Notes under the pieces: generated by a model
What the model was told of the DNA's origin: nothing
The model's database searches: none
Seen by the model: only the letters and a program-made list of their open reading frames with translations
Position numbers and translations under genes: made by a program
Shown here: piece after piece, positions 1 to 8,736 of the stretch
How the letters are laid out: each line of letters begins with the position of its first letter
Position numbering within the stretch: position 1 is the first letter of the stretch
Origin: Thiosymbion sp942492625
Lineage (GTDB): Bacteria; Pseudomonadota; Gammaproteobacteria; Chromatiales; Chromatiaceae
Length of the DNA stretch: 64,000 nt
Direction: 5' to 3'
Assembly: GCA_942492625.1 (NCBI GenBank)
Contig: CALOFM010000039.1
Coordinates: 1-64,000, forward strand

Positions 1-247
1 CGCTCGAAGCACGCGCGTCCGCCGGCAACTCCAAGAACACTGGCTCCTCGGCGATTACTTGGCGCGGCGCCACCGATTTCCCCAGCTGCCGTCGCCAGCG
101 CTCGAAACTGCTCACGCTCAGGCTCCGCTCGCGACAAAACTGCTCGCGGCTCTGCCCGCTGCGCTCGAAGCGTTCCAGCAGCGCGCGCCACTGATCGCGG
201 TTGCGAGGAATCCGCGGCCGCCTCGCCGGTACTGTTGATGGGTCCAT
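1..247 (-). CDS. IS66-family accessory protein TnpA-like, partial at window edge
   Basis: The minus strand from an ATG at 247 reads 82 codons without a stop to the window edge. The product is rich in Arg, Gln and Glu and has the helix-turn-helix-like character of the small accessory protein at the upstream end of IS66-family elements, with a region around residues 22-50 containing 'SREQFCRERSLSVSSFERW'. In the family this protein is needed with TnpB and the large DDE transposase for transposition. The rest of the element lies off the left end. The start is followed leftward by no competing frame, and the gene sits just inside the likely element end at 331-340. Identification is from family resemblance only. 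Confidence 0.75.
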   Translation of the reverse strand, partial: MDPSTVPARRPRIPRNRDQWRALLERFERSGQSREQFCRERSLSVSSFERWRRQLGKSVAPRQVIAEEPVFLELPADARASS

Positions 248-340
248 GCTGCCCCTCCTTCCGCTCAGAAAACGAATCGGTGGGCGACAGCATAGAGAGA
301 TTCACGCTGGATGGAATAACGGCTCAGAATGGCCGGTTAC
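1..340 (-). mobile_element. Left end of an IS66-like insertion sequence
   Basis: Reading the minus strand, a sequence starting GTAACCGG at 340-333 resembles the GTAAGCG terminus typical of IS66 elements, with one change. It lies 93 bases upstream of the tnpA-like start and exactly where the EF-hand gene on the right loses its family-like sequence. The element therefore seems to run left from 340 and out of the window. The other end and the target duplication cannot be seen. Confidence 0.6.
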
Positions 341-553
341 GTTGAAACGGCGTTCTGCGTTATCGGCGTTGCTGGCGGGGAGCTCGTCAATGGTGAGTAC
401 GCCGTCGTTGTTGCTGTCCAGACGTTCCAACAGGGTCATGTGGGCACCATGTCCGTTGCCTCTTCCATCCCTGGCAAAGCTGTCGATGCTGACCAGAGTG
501 CTGCCGATGAGCGACAGACTCACGGCGGTGGCCAAGAGTGTCTTTTTGATCAT
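341..553 (-). pseudogene. EF-hand domain protein, 3' end removed by IS66-like insertion
   Basis: From the ATG at 553 the product has a clean Sec signal peptide (MIKKTLLATAVSLSLIGSTL then a polar stretch) and one EF-hand loop, 'DSNNDGVLTIDEL', around residues 51-63. After 'ERRFN' the frame enters the IS-like end at 340 and stops at 302, so only about 71 native codons remain. EF-hand proteins of this type are small periplasmic calcium-binding proteins with two to four hands; the others must lie beyond the element or be lost. An upstream Met in the same frame is rejected because the codons before 553 do not look like a signal peptide. Confidence 0.75.
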
Positions 554-957
554 TGGAAATGTCTCCGTTGATGTGGGGCCAACGGAGGGGTGATTGCGAT
601 CGTGCCCTCCGCTGGAGAGCAAGATACGAGAGGAGCTTGAGAGAACTGCGGGAACAAATGAAAGAAATTGTGAGGCGAACAGGCGGCTGCAGCGACGTTC
701 AGGCATCATCCTCAGGTCCATCCCGTGCCGTGGTAGACGCCATTAATGACTGCGTTTTGGAAGGCAAGGAATGGCTTGATCAAGCCGAAACGAAGTGTTC
801 AATAGGTCCGTGGAGCGGATCCAGAACGGAGGGAGACGGAGTGCGCCGCGCGGAATGCGCGGTTGCAGTAATGGGGGGCTCGAAATTGATAGCCGCGGGT
901 TGGCGATTCAGGTCGGGCATCCCTGCCCGAGGGGGGAATGGTGTGTCGGTGGCCCGA
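554..957. other. Gene-free stretch between EF-hand remnant and hypothetical gene
   Basis: I see no convincing gene, RNA or repeat here. It should contain the promoter of the leftward EF-hand gene and the 3' end of the leftward transcript from 1233. Open frames in it are compositional shadows without family features. Confidence 0.5.
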
Positions 958-1233
958 TCAGCGGCCGCCGCGCTCGGGTGGGGCGCCCTCCGGCGCGCAA
1001 GCCAGTTCATCGACACCGGGGGGTGCGGAGCAGATACCCTCAAGGGTTTTGTCGCCGCGACCCGTAAAGCTGCACTGGTCGTTCCTCTGCTTGCCATCGC
1101 AGGCCTCGATCGCCTCGGGCGGCGGGCCGCGTCGGCCCCCGCCGTCGCCGGGCCTGGCGGACGCGGTCGTCGCCAAGCCGGAGAGCAGCAGGACGGATAT
1201 TGCGATCATGGTGTTGGTTCGATTCTTCTGCAT
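958..1233 (-). CDS. Small secreted Gly/Pro-rich protein with four Cys
   Basis: The 91-residue product has a signal peptide (MQKNRTNTMIAISVLLLSGL then Ala-rich cleavage region) and a mature part with 'PPPEAIEAC', 'QCSFTGRGD', 'GICSAPPG' and 'LACAPEG'. This Cys pattern recurs in small periplasmic proteins of gammaproteobacteria often encoded near two-component systems; no function is established that I know of. It lies 97 bases downstream of the histidine kinase on the same strand, so the two may be cotranscribed. A role in sensing is only inferred from position. Confidence 0.7.
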   Translation of the reverse strand: MQKNRTNTMIAISVLLLSGLATTASARPGDGGGRRGPPPEAIEACDGKQRNDQCSFTGRGDKTLEGICSAPPGVDELACAPEGAPPERGGR

Positions 1234-1329
1234 CTGAGACTCCTTGATCTCGTTAAGGTGGCTCCAGTCTACGGACCGACTGTGGCGTTGCCTTGAGGGA
1301 ATCGTGAGCCATTCGTGAGGCCGCGCGAT

Positions 1330-2844
1330 TCAGCCGTCGGATGCCGGCAGGCGGATCTCGACAGCCAAGCCCCCGGCGTCCGCAGCCCTGGCCTGGATGC
1401 TGCCGTGATGGGCCTCGACGATGTTGCGGCAGATCGCCAGGCCCAGCCCCGCGCCACCCTTTGCGCGCGAGCGCGAGGTCTCGACGCGGTAGAAGCGGTC
1501 GAACAGGCGCACGAGGGCCTCGGGCTTTACGCCGGGGGCCGTGTCCTCAACGCTCACCTGAATCCAGGCCCCGGCGCGTCTCGCCACTACCCGCGTAACA
1601 CCGCCGGAATCGGTGTAACGCAGGCTGTTGCCGAGCAGGTTGTCCAGCACCTGGCGCAAGCGTCCGCGATCCCCGTCCATCAGCAGCTCGTCGTTGCACT
1701 CCAGATGCAGCGCGATGCCTTTGCGTGCGAACGCGCCCTCCATCTGAGAGACCGCCATTTGGACGGTCTCGCCCAGATCCAGCGGTGAGAAGCGATAGGC
1801 CAGCGCGCCCGCGTCCGACAGGGCCAGATCGTAGAGGTCGTCCAGCAGCCGCACCAGCGCCAGTAGCCGGCCCTGGAGCTGCTCCAGATTCGCTTTGGTG
1901 CAGGGCCGGATACCGTCGATCAGGGCGTCCAGCTCGGCGCGGGCCACGGCGACCGGGGTGCGCAGCTCGAGGGACACATCGGCCATGGCGCGACGTCTGA
2001 GCTCCTCGTTGCGTTCCAGGGCCGCGGCCAAGCGATTGAAGTCCTCGGACAGGGCGCTCAGCTCGTCCTGGCCGTGGTCGGCGATTCTGGTGCCGAAGTC
2101 CCCCCCGGCAAGCTGGCGCGACCCGCGTGCCAGGGTTCGGATGCGTCGCAGCAGTCCCTCGCCGAACACCCAGCCGAGCAGGAATGCCAGGGCGAGCACG
2201 CCGATGGAGATCCAGGCCAGGGAGCGATTGTGCTGGCTGCGGAAGCGCTGTGCGGGATCGTCCTCGAACCACTGCGGGGGCGATAGCAGCAGCCAGCCTA
2301 TCACGGCCCCGTCCAGCTCGATCGGCAGGCGGAAGGGTTCTCCGACAGTCGGCGGCACGCCGGCCACGTAGCGGCCCTGGCCGTCGAGCAGGTGGACCCG
2401 CAGCCCCAAGTGCTCCGGAGGTGCCGGCGGCGGGCGGTGGCGCAGATCCGGCGGGTCACGGGGCGGCCCTGCCTCATGCGGTGCCCGGGCGTTTCCTCGA
2501 TGGGGCTCCAGGGCCGATTCGCCCGGGGGCTCCGCGTGCGGCCCGGGATGTGCCCCCGGGGGAGGTGGCCCGGGGGGATGGGCGGGCCGCGGCTGGAGGG
2601 TGTCGTCGACGTAACGCGGCCAGGCACCGGGGTCGCGCTCGAAATACTCCCAGGAGCCGGTACGGGCATAGATGGGAAGCAGCACCTCACGCAGAGGGGC
2701 GATACGTGTGAGCTCCTGCTGACCCAGGTAGTCGAGAAATCCGTGTTGGAAGCTCCAGCGGGCCGCGAACGCCATGGCCAGCACCGAGACGAGGCTGGTG
2801 ACGCCGAGCATGAACAGGAGCTTCGCCGTAAGACCAATGCGCAT
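1330..2844 (-). CDS. Two-component sensor histidine kinase lacking the phospho-accepting His
   Basis: The 504-residue product has an N-terminal membrane segment (about 8-28), a long Pro/His-rich periplasmic part, a second membrane segment (about 208-228), a HAMP linker, a dimerisation helix, and a C-terminal HATPase with an N box 'RQVLDNLLGNSLRY', a G1 box changed to 'DTAPG', an F box 'LFDRFYR' and a G2 box 'GAGLGLAI'. The layout is that of BaeS/CpxA-like kinases. In the H box the sequence is 'DVSLELRTP', where the family has 'DVSHELRTP': residue 292 is Leu, encoded by CTC at 1971-1969, one base from the His codon CAC. It therefore probably cannot autophosphorylate. No response regulator gene is adjacent. 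Confidence 0.88.
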   Translation of the reverse strand: MRIGLTAKLLFMLGVTSLVSVLAMAFAARWSFQHGFLDYLGQQELTRIAPLREVLLPIYARTGSWEYFERDPGAWPRYVDDTLQPRPAHPPGPPPPGAHPGPHAEPPGESALEPHRGNARAPHEAGPPRDPPDLRHRPPPAPPEHLGLRVHLLDGQGRYVAGVPPTVGEPFRLPIELDGAVIGWLLLSPPQWFEDDPAQRFRSQHNRSLAWISIGVLALAFLLGWVFGEGLLRRIRTLARGSRQLAGGDFGTRIADHGQDELSALSEDFNRLAAALERNEELRRRAMADVSLELRTPVAVARAELDALIDGIRPCTKANLEQLQGRLLALVRLLDDLYDLALSDAGALAYRFSPLDLGETVQMAVSQMEGAFARKGIALHLECNDELLMDGDRGRLRQVLDNLLGNSLRYTDSGGVTRVVARRAGAWIQVSVEDTAPGVKPEALVRLFDRFYRVETSRSRAKGGAGLGLAICRNIVEAHHGSIQARAADAGGLAVEIRLPASDG

Positions 2845-3035
2845 CTGTTCTCAGTACCTCCGATCTGTCCGAGGGTGCAGGATTGCAGATCGGGTGTCCT
2901 CGGACAACGCATCGAGCCGAAGCTCACAGTTTCCTCTAAGTCTCCCCCCGATTTGCCCCAGCTCGCCGCGTATCTTGTCGACCAGAGCAGCCGGCCGCGT
3001 GCCGCTGACCCAGATCAACTTCTCAGGCAAACCAG

Positions 3036-3251
3036 ATGGCAATAAGTAGCATCGATGGATGTATCGGATGCGGGACCTGTGTTCAGTCCTGCCCCACGGA
3101 CGTCATCCGCATGGACCCAAGCACCGGAAAGGCCGTCATCCGATACGTGGCCGATTGCCAGATCTGCCATCTGTGCCGAATGTATTGCCCGGTCGATGCC
3201 ATCACCATCACGCCGGACAAGTCGATACCCGTTGTCGTCTCCTGGGGGTGA
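3036..3251 (+). CDS. Small 2[4Fe-4S] ferredoxin
   Basis: The 71-residue product has two cluster motifs, 'CIGCGTCVQSCP' and 'CQICHLCRMYCP', each with the four Cys expected for a [4Fe-4S] cluster, and little else. Ferredoxins of this shape are commonly the partner of a fumarate-reductase-like or AprA-like flavoprotein. A tail of just such a flavoprotein survives at 7476-7642, so the two may once have been neighbours. The stop overlaps a GTG start at 3248 of a hydrophobic fragment, consistent with an old operon. The ATG at 3036 is the only sensible start; its ribosome site is weak. Confidence 0.88.
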   Translation: MAISSIDGCIGCGTCVQSCPTDVIRMDPSTGKAVIRYVADCQICHLCRMYCPVDAITITPDKSIPVVVSWG

Positions 3252-3502
3252 ATGTGAAATCCGATGCCAACAGATGCCGACTCATCGCCGCGGCGCTGAT
3301 GCTTATTCTTCCACCGCTCGTGCTCCTCGCACTGGGGGACTACCCCAGGCGTTCGCTGCTGAAAGAAACGCTCTCCATGCTGACCCTGGCCGCATTCTTA
3401 TTTGTTCCAAAGTGGAACTGCAAAATAGATGACAAAGGAGGCAATCGCCTGAACAGTCAATCAACTTTGCCGATGAGGCCAAGAGTCAATGTCACACTCT
3501 AG
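3248..3502 (+). pseudogene. Truncated membrane protein start, possibly ferric-reductase-like
   Basis: A frame opening with GTG at 3248 (overlapping the ferredoxin stop) encodes 'RLIAAALMLILPPLVLLALG' followed by a charged loop and the beginning of a second hydrophobic stretch. This resembles the first two membrane helices of ferric-reductase-like transmembrane proteins. After about 3413 the sequence becomes polar and unlike a membrane protein, and the frame ends at 3502 inside the next gene. I read it as a fragment of about 55 native codons. The family call is tentative. Confidence 0.4.
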
Positions 3503-5102
3503 ACTAGATCCCGAACCGGACTCGTCCCCGCCCGTGCGCCAGCGCGGCCGCGGCTGGAAAATGTCGCGCTGGCTGCTGCCCCTGTTTGTGATCGGCGTCG
3601 GTTTGGCGATCGCGCAGTTCCTTCTTGATAGCGGACCTCAGGCGCGTATTGCCGCTCCTGCAAAGCAGCCCCGGCTGGTGGAGACGATCAGTTTCACTCC
3701 AGCCGAGGGCACACCTGTGCTGGAGGCCATGGGCACGGTCGTCGCCGCCCGTGAGAGCACCCTCTATCCACAGGTAAGCGGACCGATCGTGTCGGTGAGC
3801 AGTCAGCTGATTCCTGGCGGCCTGTTCCAGGCCGGCGAGGAGATCCTGCGTATCGACGAGGCTGACTACCGTCTCGGTGTGCGCCAGCAGGAGGCCAGCG
3901 TCGCGAGCGCTCAGGCCTCCCTGCAGGAGGAGTTGGGACAGCAGGTGGTCGCACGTCGCGAATATGAGCTGCTGGACCAGAAACTGGATTCCGTCGTCCA
4001 GGCCTTGGTGCTGCGCGAGCCACACTTGGCCAGCGCCCGTGCCACGCTGGAGAGTGCCGAGGTCAACCGCGACCAAGCCCGTCTCGCGCTCGAGCGAACC
4101 AAGGTCGTAGCGCCTTTCCTGGGTATGGTCACCCGTCGGAACGTGGACTTGGGGACCCGTGTCGACCCCGGCACCGCCTTGCTCACGCTCGTGAGCATCG
4201 AAAACTTCTGGGTGGAAGTCAGTGTGCCGGTCGCCGATCTGGACTGGATTGAAATACCCATCGGCGACGATAGCAGCGGTGCAACCGTGGAGTTGAGGCA
4301 GACCGGCTGGGACACGGGCACAAGCCGTACCGGGCGAGTCCTGCGCTTGATTCCAGAGCTGGACGGCGACAGCCGCATGGCGCGTCTGCTGGTTGAGGTT
4401 CCCGATCCCCTGGTGTTGAAACCGGAGCACGCCGGCCTGCCGCCGGCAATGGTGAATGATTACCTACGGGTGCGCATCTCCGGTCGTCCGCTTGATGATG
4501 TCGTGGCAATGGAGCGCCGTTTGCTGCGCGATGGCGACCAGGTTTGGGTCATGGCGCCGGAAGATACCCTTGAAATACGCCCCGTCGAGGTGGCTTTGCG
4601 CGGCAGTGATCAGGTGTTTGTCAAGGCGGGGATCGATCGCGAGGACCGGGTTGTCACCGCGGACATGAGCACGCCCGTCGCCGGGACTCCGCTCGCGAGC
4701 GCACCGATTCAGGAGCAGCGACTCATGAAGATCAGGCACGGCACGGTCAGCACCAGCCAGGCCCGGGAGACGGCTCATGAGCACCCCCGATTTCGAGGCG
4801 GCCAAAGACCGCGGCCCGATCGCCTGGATGGTGCACAACCGGGTAACCCCCAACCTGCTGATGCTGGTTTTCCTGGTGGGTGGTCTGTTCGCCTCCTGGA
4901 CGATCAAAGAAGAGGTCTTCCCCGACTTCACCCTCGACCAAGTAGATATTGTAGTCGTCTATTCCGGCGCCAGCCCGGAGGAGGTGGAGCAAGGCATCGT
5001 GCTGGCCGTGGAAGAGGCTATTCGCGGTATCGATGGTATCGAAGAGATCACCGCGACCGCCAGGGAGGGGAGCGCGACCATCAGCGCCGAGTTGAGCGGT
5101 GA
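3489..5102 (+). CDS. RND efflux periplasmic adaptor (HlyD/MFP family), frame lost near C-terminus
   Basis: The protein has one N-terminal membrane segment (about residues 27-43), a lipoyl half-motif region with 'GPIVSVSSQLIPGGLFQAGEEIL', a coiled-coil hairpin (about 135-205) and a beta-barrel region, the standard order for membrane-fusion adaptors that link an inner-membrane RND pump to an outer-membrane channel. Native-like sequence ends near residue 410; the rest is Arg/Gly-rich and overlaps the permease gene by over 300 bases out of frame. Shifting two bases near 4705-4735 would give a short tail ending at a TGA that overlaps the permease ATG at 4777, the usual arrangement, so I infer a frameshift or sequencing error there. 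It may serve no pump because the permease is broken. Confidence 0.8.
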   Translation: MSHSRLDPEPDSSPPVRQRGRGWKMSRWLLPLFVIGVGLAIAQFLLDSGPQARIAAPAKQPRLVETISFTPAEGTPVLEAMGTVVAARESTLYPQVSGPIVSVSSQLIPGGLFQAGEEILRIDEADYRLGVRQQEASVASAQASLQEELGQQVVARREYELLDQKLDSVVQALVLREPHLASARATLESAEVNRDQARLALERTKVVAPFLGMVTRRNVDLGTRVDPGTALLTLVSIENFWVEVSVPVADLDWIEIPIGDDSSGATVELRQTGWDTGTSRTGRVLRLIPELDGDSRMARLLVEVPDPLVLKPEHAGLPPAMVNDYLRVRISGRPLDDVVAMERRLLRDGDQVWVMAPEDTLEIRPVEVALRGSDQVFVKAGIDREDRVVTADMSTPVAGTPLASAPIQEQRLMKIRHGTVSTSQARETAHEHPRFRGGQRPRPDRLDGAQPGNPQPADAGFPGGWSVRLLDDQRRGLPRLHPRPSRYCSRLFRRQPGGGGARHRAGRGRGYSRYRWYRRDHRDRQGGERDHQRRVER

Positions 5103-7387
5103 CGCCGAGGCCATGCGCGTTTATCAGGAGATCCAGCAGGAGATCGACGCAATCACCACACTGCCAGAGGACGCGGAATAGCCTCAGGTCACCCTTGCCA
5201 GCCGTCAGCGCGAGATGCTGGGACTGGCGATCTCGGGGCCGGTGAGCGAGTGGACGTTGCACGAAATCGCGGAGATAGTTCGGGATCGGCTGTTGCAGCA
5301 GCCGGAGATCAGCCAACTAGAGATGCGTGGCGCGCGCGATTATGAGATTCATGTCGAAGTCGACCGTGACACCTTGCGCGGCTACAACCTCACCCTTGGC
5401 GATATCGCCACCATCATCGACGGTAGCTCCGTGGAGCTGCCCGGCGGCAGCCTTGAAACGAAGGGCGGAGAGATCCTGCTACGAGTCAAGCAGCGCCGCG
5501 ATTGGGCCCGCGAGTTCGCCACCATCCCGGTGGTGGCCACCGGCAACGGCGGTTACCTGTATCTCGGCGATATCGCCCGGATAAGCGACGGGTTCGAGGA
5601 CGACGACAGCGCCCAGAACTTCAACGGGGACCCGAGCATCGTCTTGCAGATCTACCGGGTCGGCGACCAGACGCCGACCCGGGTCGCCGCGGCCACGCGC
5701 GCGGTCATGGCCGAGCTCGCCTCCGAGCTGCCTCCTGGCGTAACCCTGGAGATCGACCACGACATGTCGGAGGTCTACCAGCAACGCCTCGATCTTCTGC
5801 TGAATAACGCCTTCCTGGGCCTGGCGCTCGTGCTGGTGCTGCAAGGGCTGTTCCTGGAATTCAAGCTCGCCTTCTGGGTCACGCTCGGCATCCCCACCAG
5901 CTTTCTCGGCGCCTTTCTGTTCCTGCCGCTGATGGATGTGTCTCTGAACATGATCTCCATGTTCGCCTTCATCGTCGCGCTTGGCATCGTGGTGGACGAC
6001 GCAATCATTGCCGGGGAAAACATCTACGACCTGCGCCAACAGGGCATGGGATACCTGCAGGCGGCCATCGCCGGGGCGCGGGAGGTATCGGTTCCCATCG
6101 CCTTCAGCATCCTCACCAATCTGGTGGCCTTCATGCCCCTCTATTTCGTGCCTGGCACCATGGTAAGGTGTTCCAGGTCGTCCCCCTGGTGGTATCGACG
6201 GTGTTTCTCATCTCCTGGGTGGAAGCTCTGCTGATCCTACCGGCCCATCTGGGGCATTCGAATCCGGAGAACCGAAACCACGTCGCGCGCTGGGCGCATG
6301 ACCGCCAGCAACGGGTTTCGGCCGCACTGGACCAGTTCATCGCACGGCGCTATCAGCCGTTTCTGGAGCTATGCCTGCGCCAGCGCTATCTCACCCTGGC
6401 CGTCGGGATCGCCATGCTCTCCATCGTTCTGGGATACGCCCTGAGCGGGCGCATGGGCTTCACCCTGATGCCGCGGGTGGAAGGGGATCGCGCAATCGTC
6501 ACCGCCTACCCGAGTCGCAGCGCATCAGCGAATACGACCTGGAGCAGCTACAGGTGCGCACGCCGGCCGGCGCCTGGGTGCCCCTCATGCGGGTGGCAAA
6601 GGTGGAACGGGGACGGGCCTATACCAGCATCGAACGGCGTGATGCCCGGCGCACGGTCAGTGTGACCGCCAACGTAGAGCCGGTGGACCAGACCAATCGG
6701 GTCGTCACGGTATTGGGCAATCGGATACTGCCCGAACTGCTGAGTCGCTACCCAGGGCTAACCTACAGTTTCCAGGGCAAGCAAGCCGACGCCAGCGACA
6801 GCGTCACCAGCCTGCGCAACAACGCCCTGGCGGCGCTCGTCATCATCTACGCCATGCTGGCAATTCCGTTCCGCAGGTATGCCCAACCGATAATGGTGAT
6901 GACGGCCATCCCTTTCGGGGCAGTCGGTGCCTTACTCGGTCACCTGGTCATGGGCTATAGCCTGAGCGTGGTGAGTATCATGGGCATCGTCGCGCTCTCC
7001 GGTGTGGTGGTGAACGACAGCCTGGTGCTGATCGACTATGCCAACCGGCTCAAACGCAAGGGGCTCGACGCCCGGACCGCCATTGTCGCCGCCGGCACTC
7101 GGCGCTTCCGCCCAATCCTGCTGACCACCATGACCACCTTCGGCGGATTGGCGCCCATGATTTTCGAGACCAGCGTGCAAGCGAAGATCATGATCCCGAT
7201 GGCCATCTCGCTCGGCTACGGCATTCTCTTCGCCACCCTCATCTCGCTGCTGCTGGTGCCGAGCCTCTACCTCATTCTCGACGGCATACTCGGTGTCCGC
7301 TCTCCACGGACAGATGACAGCGTTGATGCTCAGTCCACCATCGGTTCGCTGATGAACCAGACTCCCAAAGGGACGGTGCCGAAATAA
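4777..7387 (+). pseudogene. RND efflux permease, broken by stop, frameshift and deletion
   Basis: The reading begins with an RND permease N-terminus ('NRVTPNLLMLVFLVGGLFAS') and includes the pore-domain region, 'GIVVDDAIIAGENIY', and a normal C-terminal half ending at 7387. Three lesions are visible. First, TAG at 5179-5181 interrupts the frame, which otherwise continues unchanged. Second, at about 6161-6163 'ATGGTAAG' stands where 'ATGGGTAAG' would keep the frame, a one-base loss. Third, near 6508-6515 the sequence jumps from 'VTAYP' to 'ISEYDLEQLQ', with a change of frame; about 180-200 codons of the second periplasmic loop are missing relative to the usual length near 1050 residues. No functional pump can be made. 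It follows its adaptor gene, so this was an adaptor-permease operon. Confidence 0.9.
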
Positions 7388-7422
7388 AGCCGGACTCAAA
7401 AAAGTCGACCTAGGGTGCGAGC

Positions 7423-7475
7423 GCATCCCGACGGCCCGGAGACATCGGTCTGGCTGGGCGCCCGCCGAAACAACC
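7423..7475 (+). repeat. 53-bp duplicate of the O-methyltransferase 3' end
   Basis: These bases match 9480-9532 at 51 of 53 positions, the only differences being CC for AT in the middle. At 9480-9532 they encode the C-terminal codons of the O-methyltransferase; here they are joined directly to a flavoprotein tail. Confidence 0.85.
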
Positions 7476-7642
7476 TCTCCCCCGATGAGACCGCGAACAT
7501 GCTCGTCAGCGCGGAGATGAAGCTCAATGCATCGCTGATGCGCAAGGAGAGCCGCTGCAGTCATTTCCGGCTCGACTACCCCGACATGGACGATGCGAAT
7601 TGGCAGGCCTGGATCAACATCCAGCAGGACGCAACTTGTTGA
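7476..7642 (+). pseudogene. C-terminal remnant of a fumarate-reductase/AprA-like flavoprotein
   Basis: The frame encodes 'SAEMKLNASLMRKESRCSHF' followed by 'RLDYPDMDDANWQAWI' and ends at 7642. This is the characteristic end of FAD-dependent fumarate-reductase/succinate-dehydrogenase-type flavoproteins (helical domain ending in ESRG/SHxRxDYP). Everything upstream, about 500 residues including the FAD site, is gone, and the fragment is fused to a copy of the methyltransferase tail. The ferredoxin at 3036 is a likely former partner. Confidence 0.75.
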
Positions 7643-8033
7643 TCTTTGCGTGACCGGGCGGGCGAATTCGTGGCACTGGGGAATATCGTCGGGCGCATGG
7701 CCGCGCCCGGCAGCGAGCGCGCCACCGACGACTGGTTGAAAAACCGTAGTGGGTTGGACGAGCTGCACTGCCATTCCCTGCAACGGCAGAACAAGGAAGA
7801 AGGACTTGAGCCACAGTTCGAAGGCGCGATCCGCGGCGCGCTCGACGTCGTCGGTCAGCGCGAGCACGTCCTGGGCCGCGGGTTGGTCGTGCTGATCTCT
7901 TAGCCCGGACGCCGCGGCGGATCCATCCTCATGGACTGCTCACATTCGCCACATTCTCGTTTCAAGATCGCGACGTACTTTGAACTTGCGTGGGGGGCTC
8001 CTGCCCTCCTTGTTGAACTAATCGGAGTAGTCG
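7643..8033. other. Gene-free stretch after flavoprotein remnant
   Basis: No gene could be recognised in 7643-8033. A short plus-strand frame (7646-7903) and a minus-strand frame show no domain, signal peptide or motif I know, and may be debris from the same rearrangement. The last bases carry a plausible ribosome site 'CGGAG' six bases before the ATG at 8034. Confidence 0.4.
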
Positions 8034-8705
8034 ATGGACAAGACCCAGATGATCCGAATGTCGGCGATTGTTGCCGGCGCGCAGACGGCAAACGCGGATG
8101 TACCCGGCTGGTACGGCTCGTTGAACCTCGGTATCGCAATCCCCGACGGGAGCCTGATTCATGGTGACGGCAACGCTGACCGGGGGCCGGACTACGATCT
8201 GGACAACGGTGGTGTCGCCGGGCTCGGCGGCGGCTATGACTTTGGCAATGGACTGCGACTGTAGGGAGAGCTGCGCTACCGCGCGTTCGACGCCGGCGGG
8301 ACCTCTGGCGGGGCTCTCGGCGCGCCGTCCCAAACCGACGGCACGGTGACGAGCACGACCTTCACGACGAACCTGGCCTACGATTTCGTTCTGAAGAGCA
8401 GCAAGCTGCGCCCCTACCTGAAGGGTGGGATCGGCGTTGCCTGGAACAAGGCTGAGGCGGATGTTCTCGGCCCGGGTCCTTCCGCCGGATGGGGCGTCTA
8501 CTCCGCGGGGACGGATACCCGCTTCGCCTGGTCCCAGGGCGCTGGTCTCGCCTATCCGGTCGATGAACGATTGTCTTTGACCGCGGAGTATCGGTACATG
8601 GATCTCGGGAGCGCGGAAACCGGCGGGGACATCAACGGTCAGCGGATGCGCTTCGACGACCTGGGCTCCCACGAGATGACGCTTGGCCTGCGTTACGCGT
8701 TTTGA
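8034..8705 (+). pseudogene. Outer-membrane beta-barrel protein with premature TAG
   Basis: The frame encodes alternating amphipathic strands with 'GWYGSLNLGIAI', 'GYDFGNGL', 'GELRYR', 'LRPYLKGGIGVAW', 'LTAEYRYMDLG' and a final 'LGLRYAF' ending in Phe, as in eight-stranded OmpA/opacity-type barrels. TAG at 8262-8264 splits it; the frame then continues to 8705 with the expected strands, and 'GLRL*GELRYR' would be 'GLRLEGELRYR' after one base change. The signal peptide is also poor, with only a short hydrophobic run, suggesting loss at the N-terminus too. It is followed closely by the methyltransferase gene. Confidence 0.8.
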
Positions 8706-8736
8706 TTGCACTTCCTGACTATCGAGGATACGACTC

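Noticed and set aside
7646..7903. A gene in the gap before the outer-membrane protein
   Set aside because: No motif, signal or ribosome site could be found; kept only as unannotated sequence.
5179..8264. TAG recoding (readthrough, pyrrolysine) in the RND and barrel genes
   Set aside because: TAG ends other intact genes such as the O-methyltransferase and ilvH, the RND gene has further lesions, and no suppressor or pyrrolysine gene is in the window.
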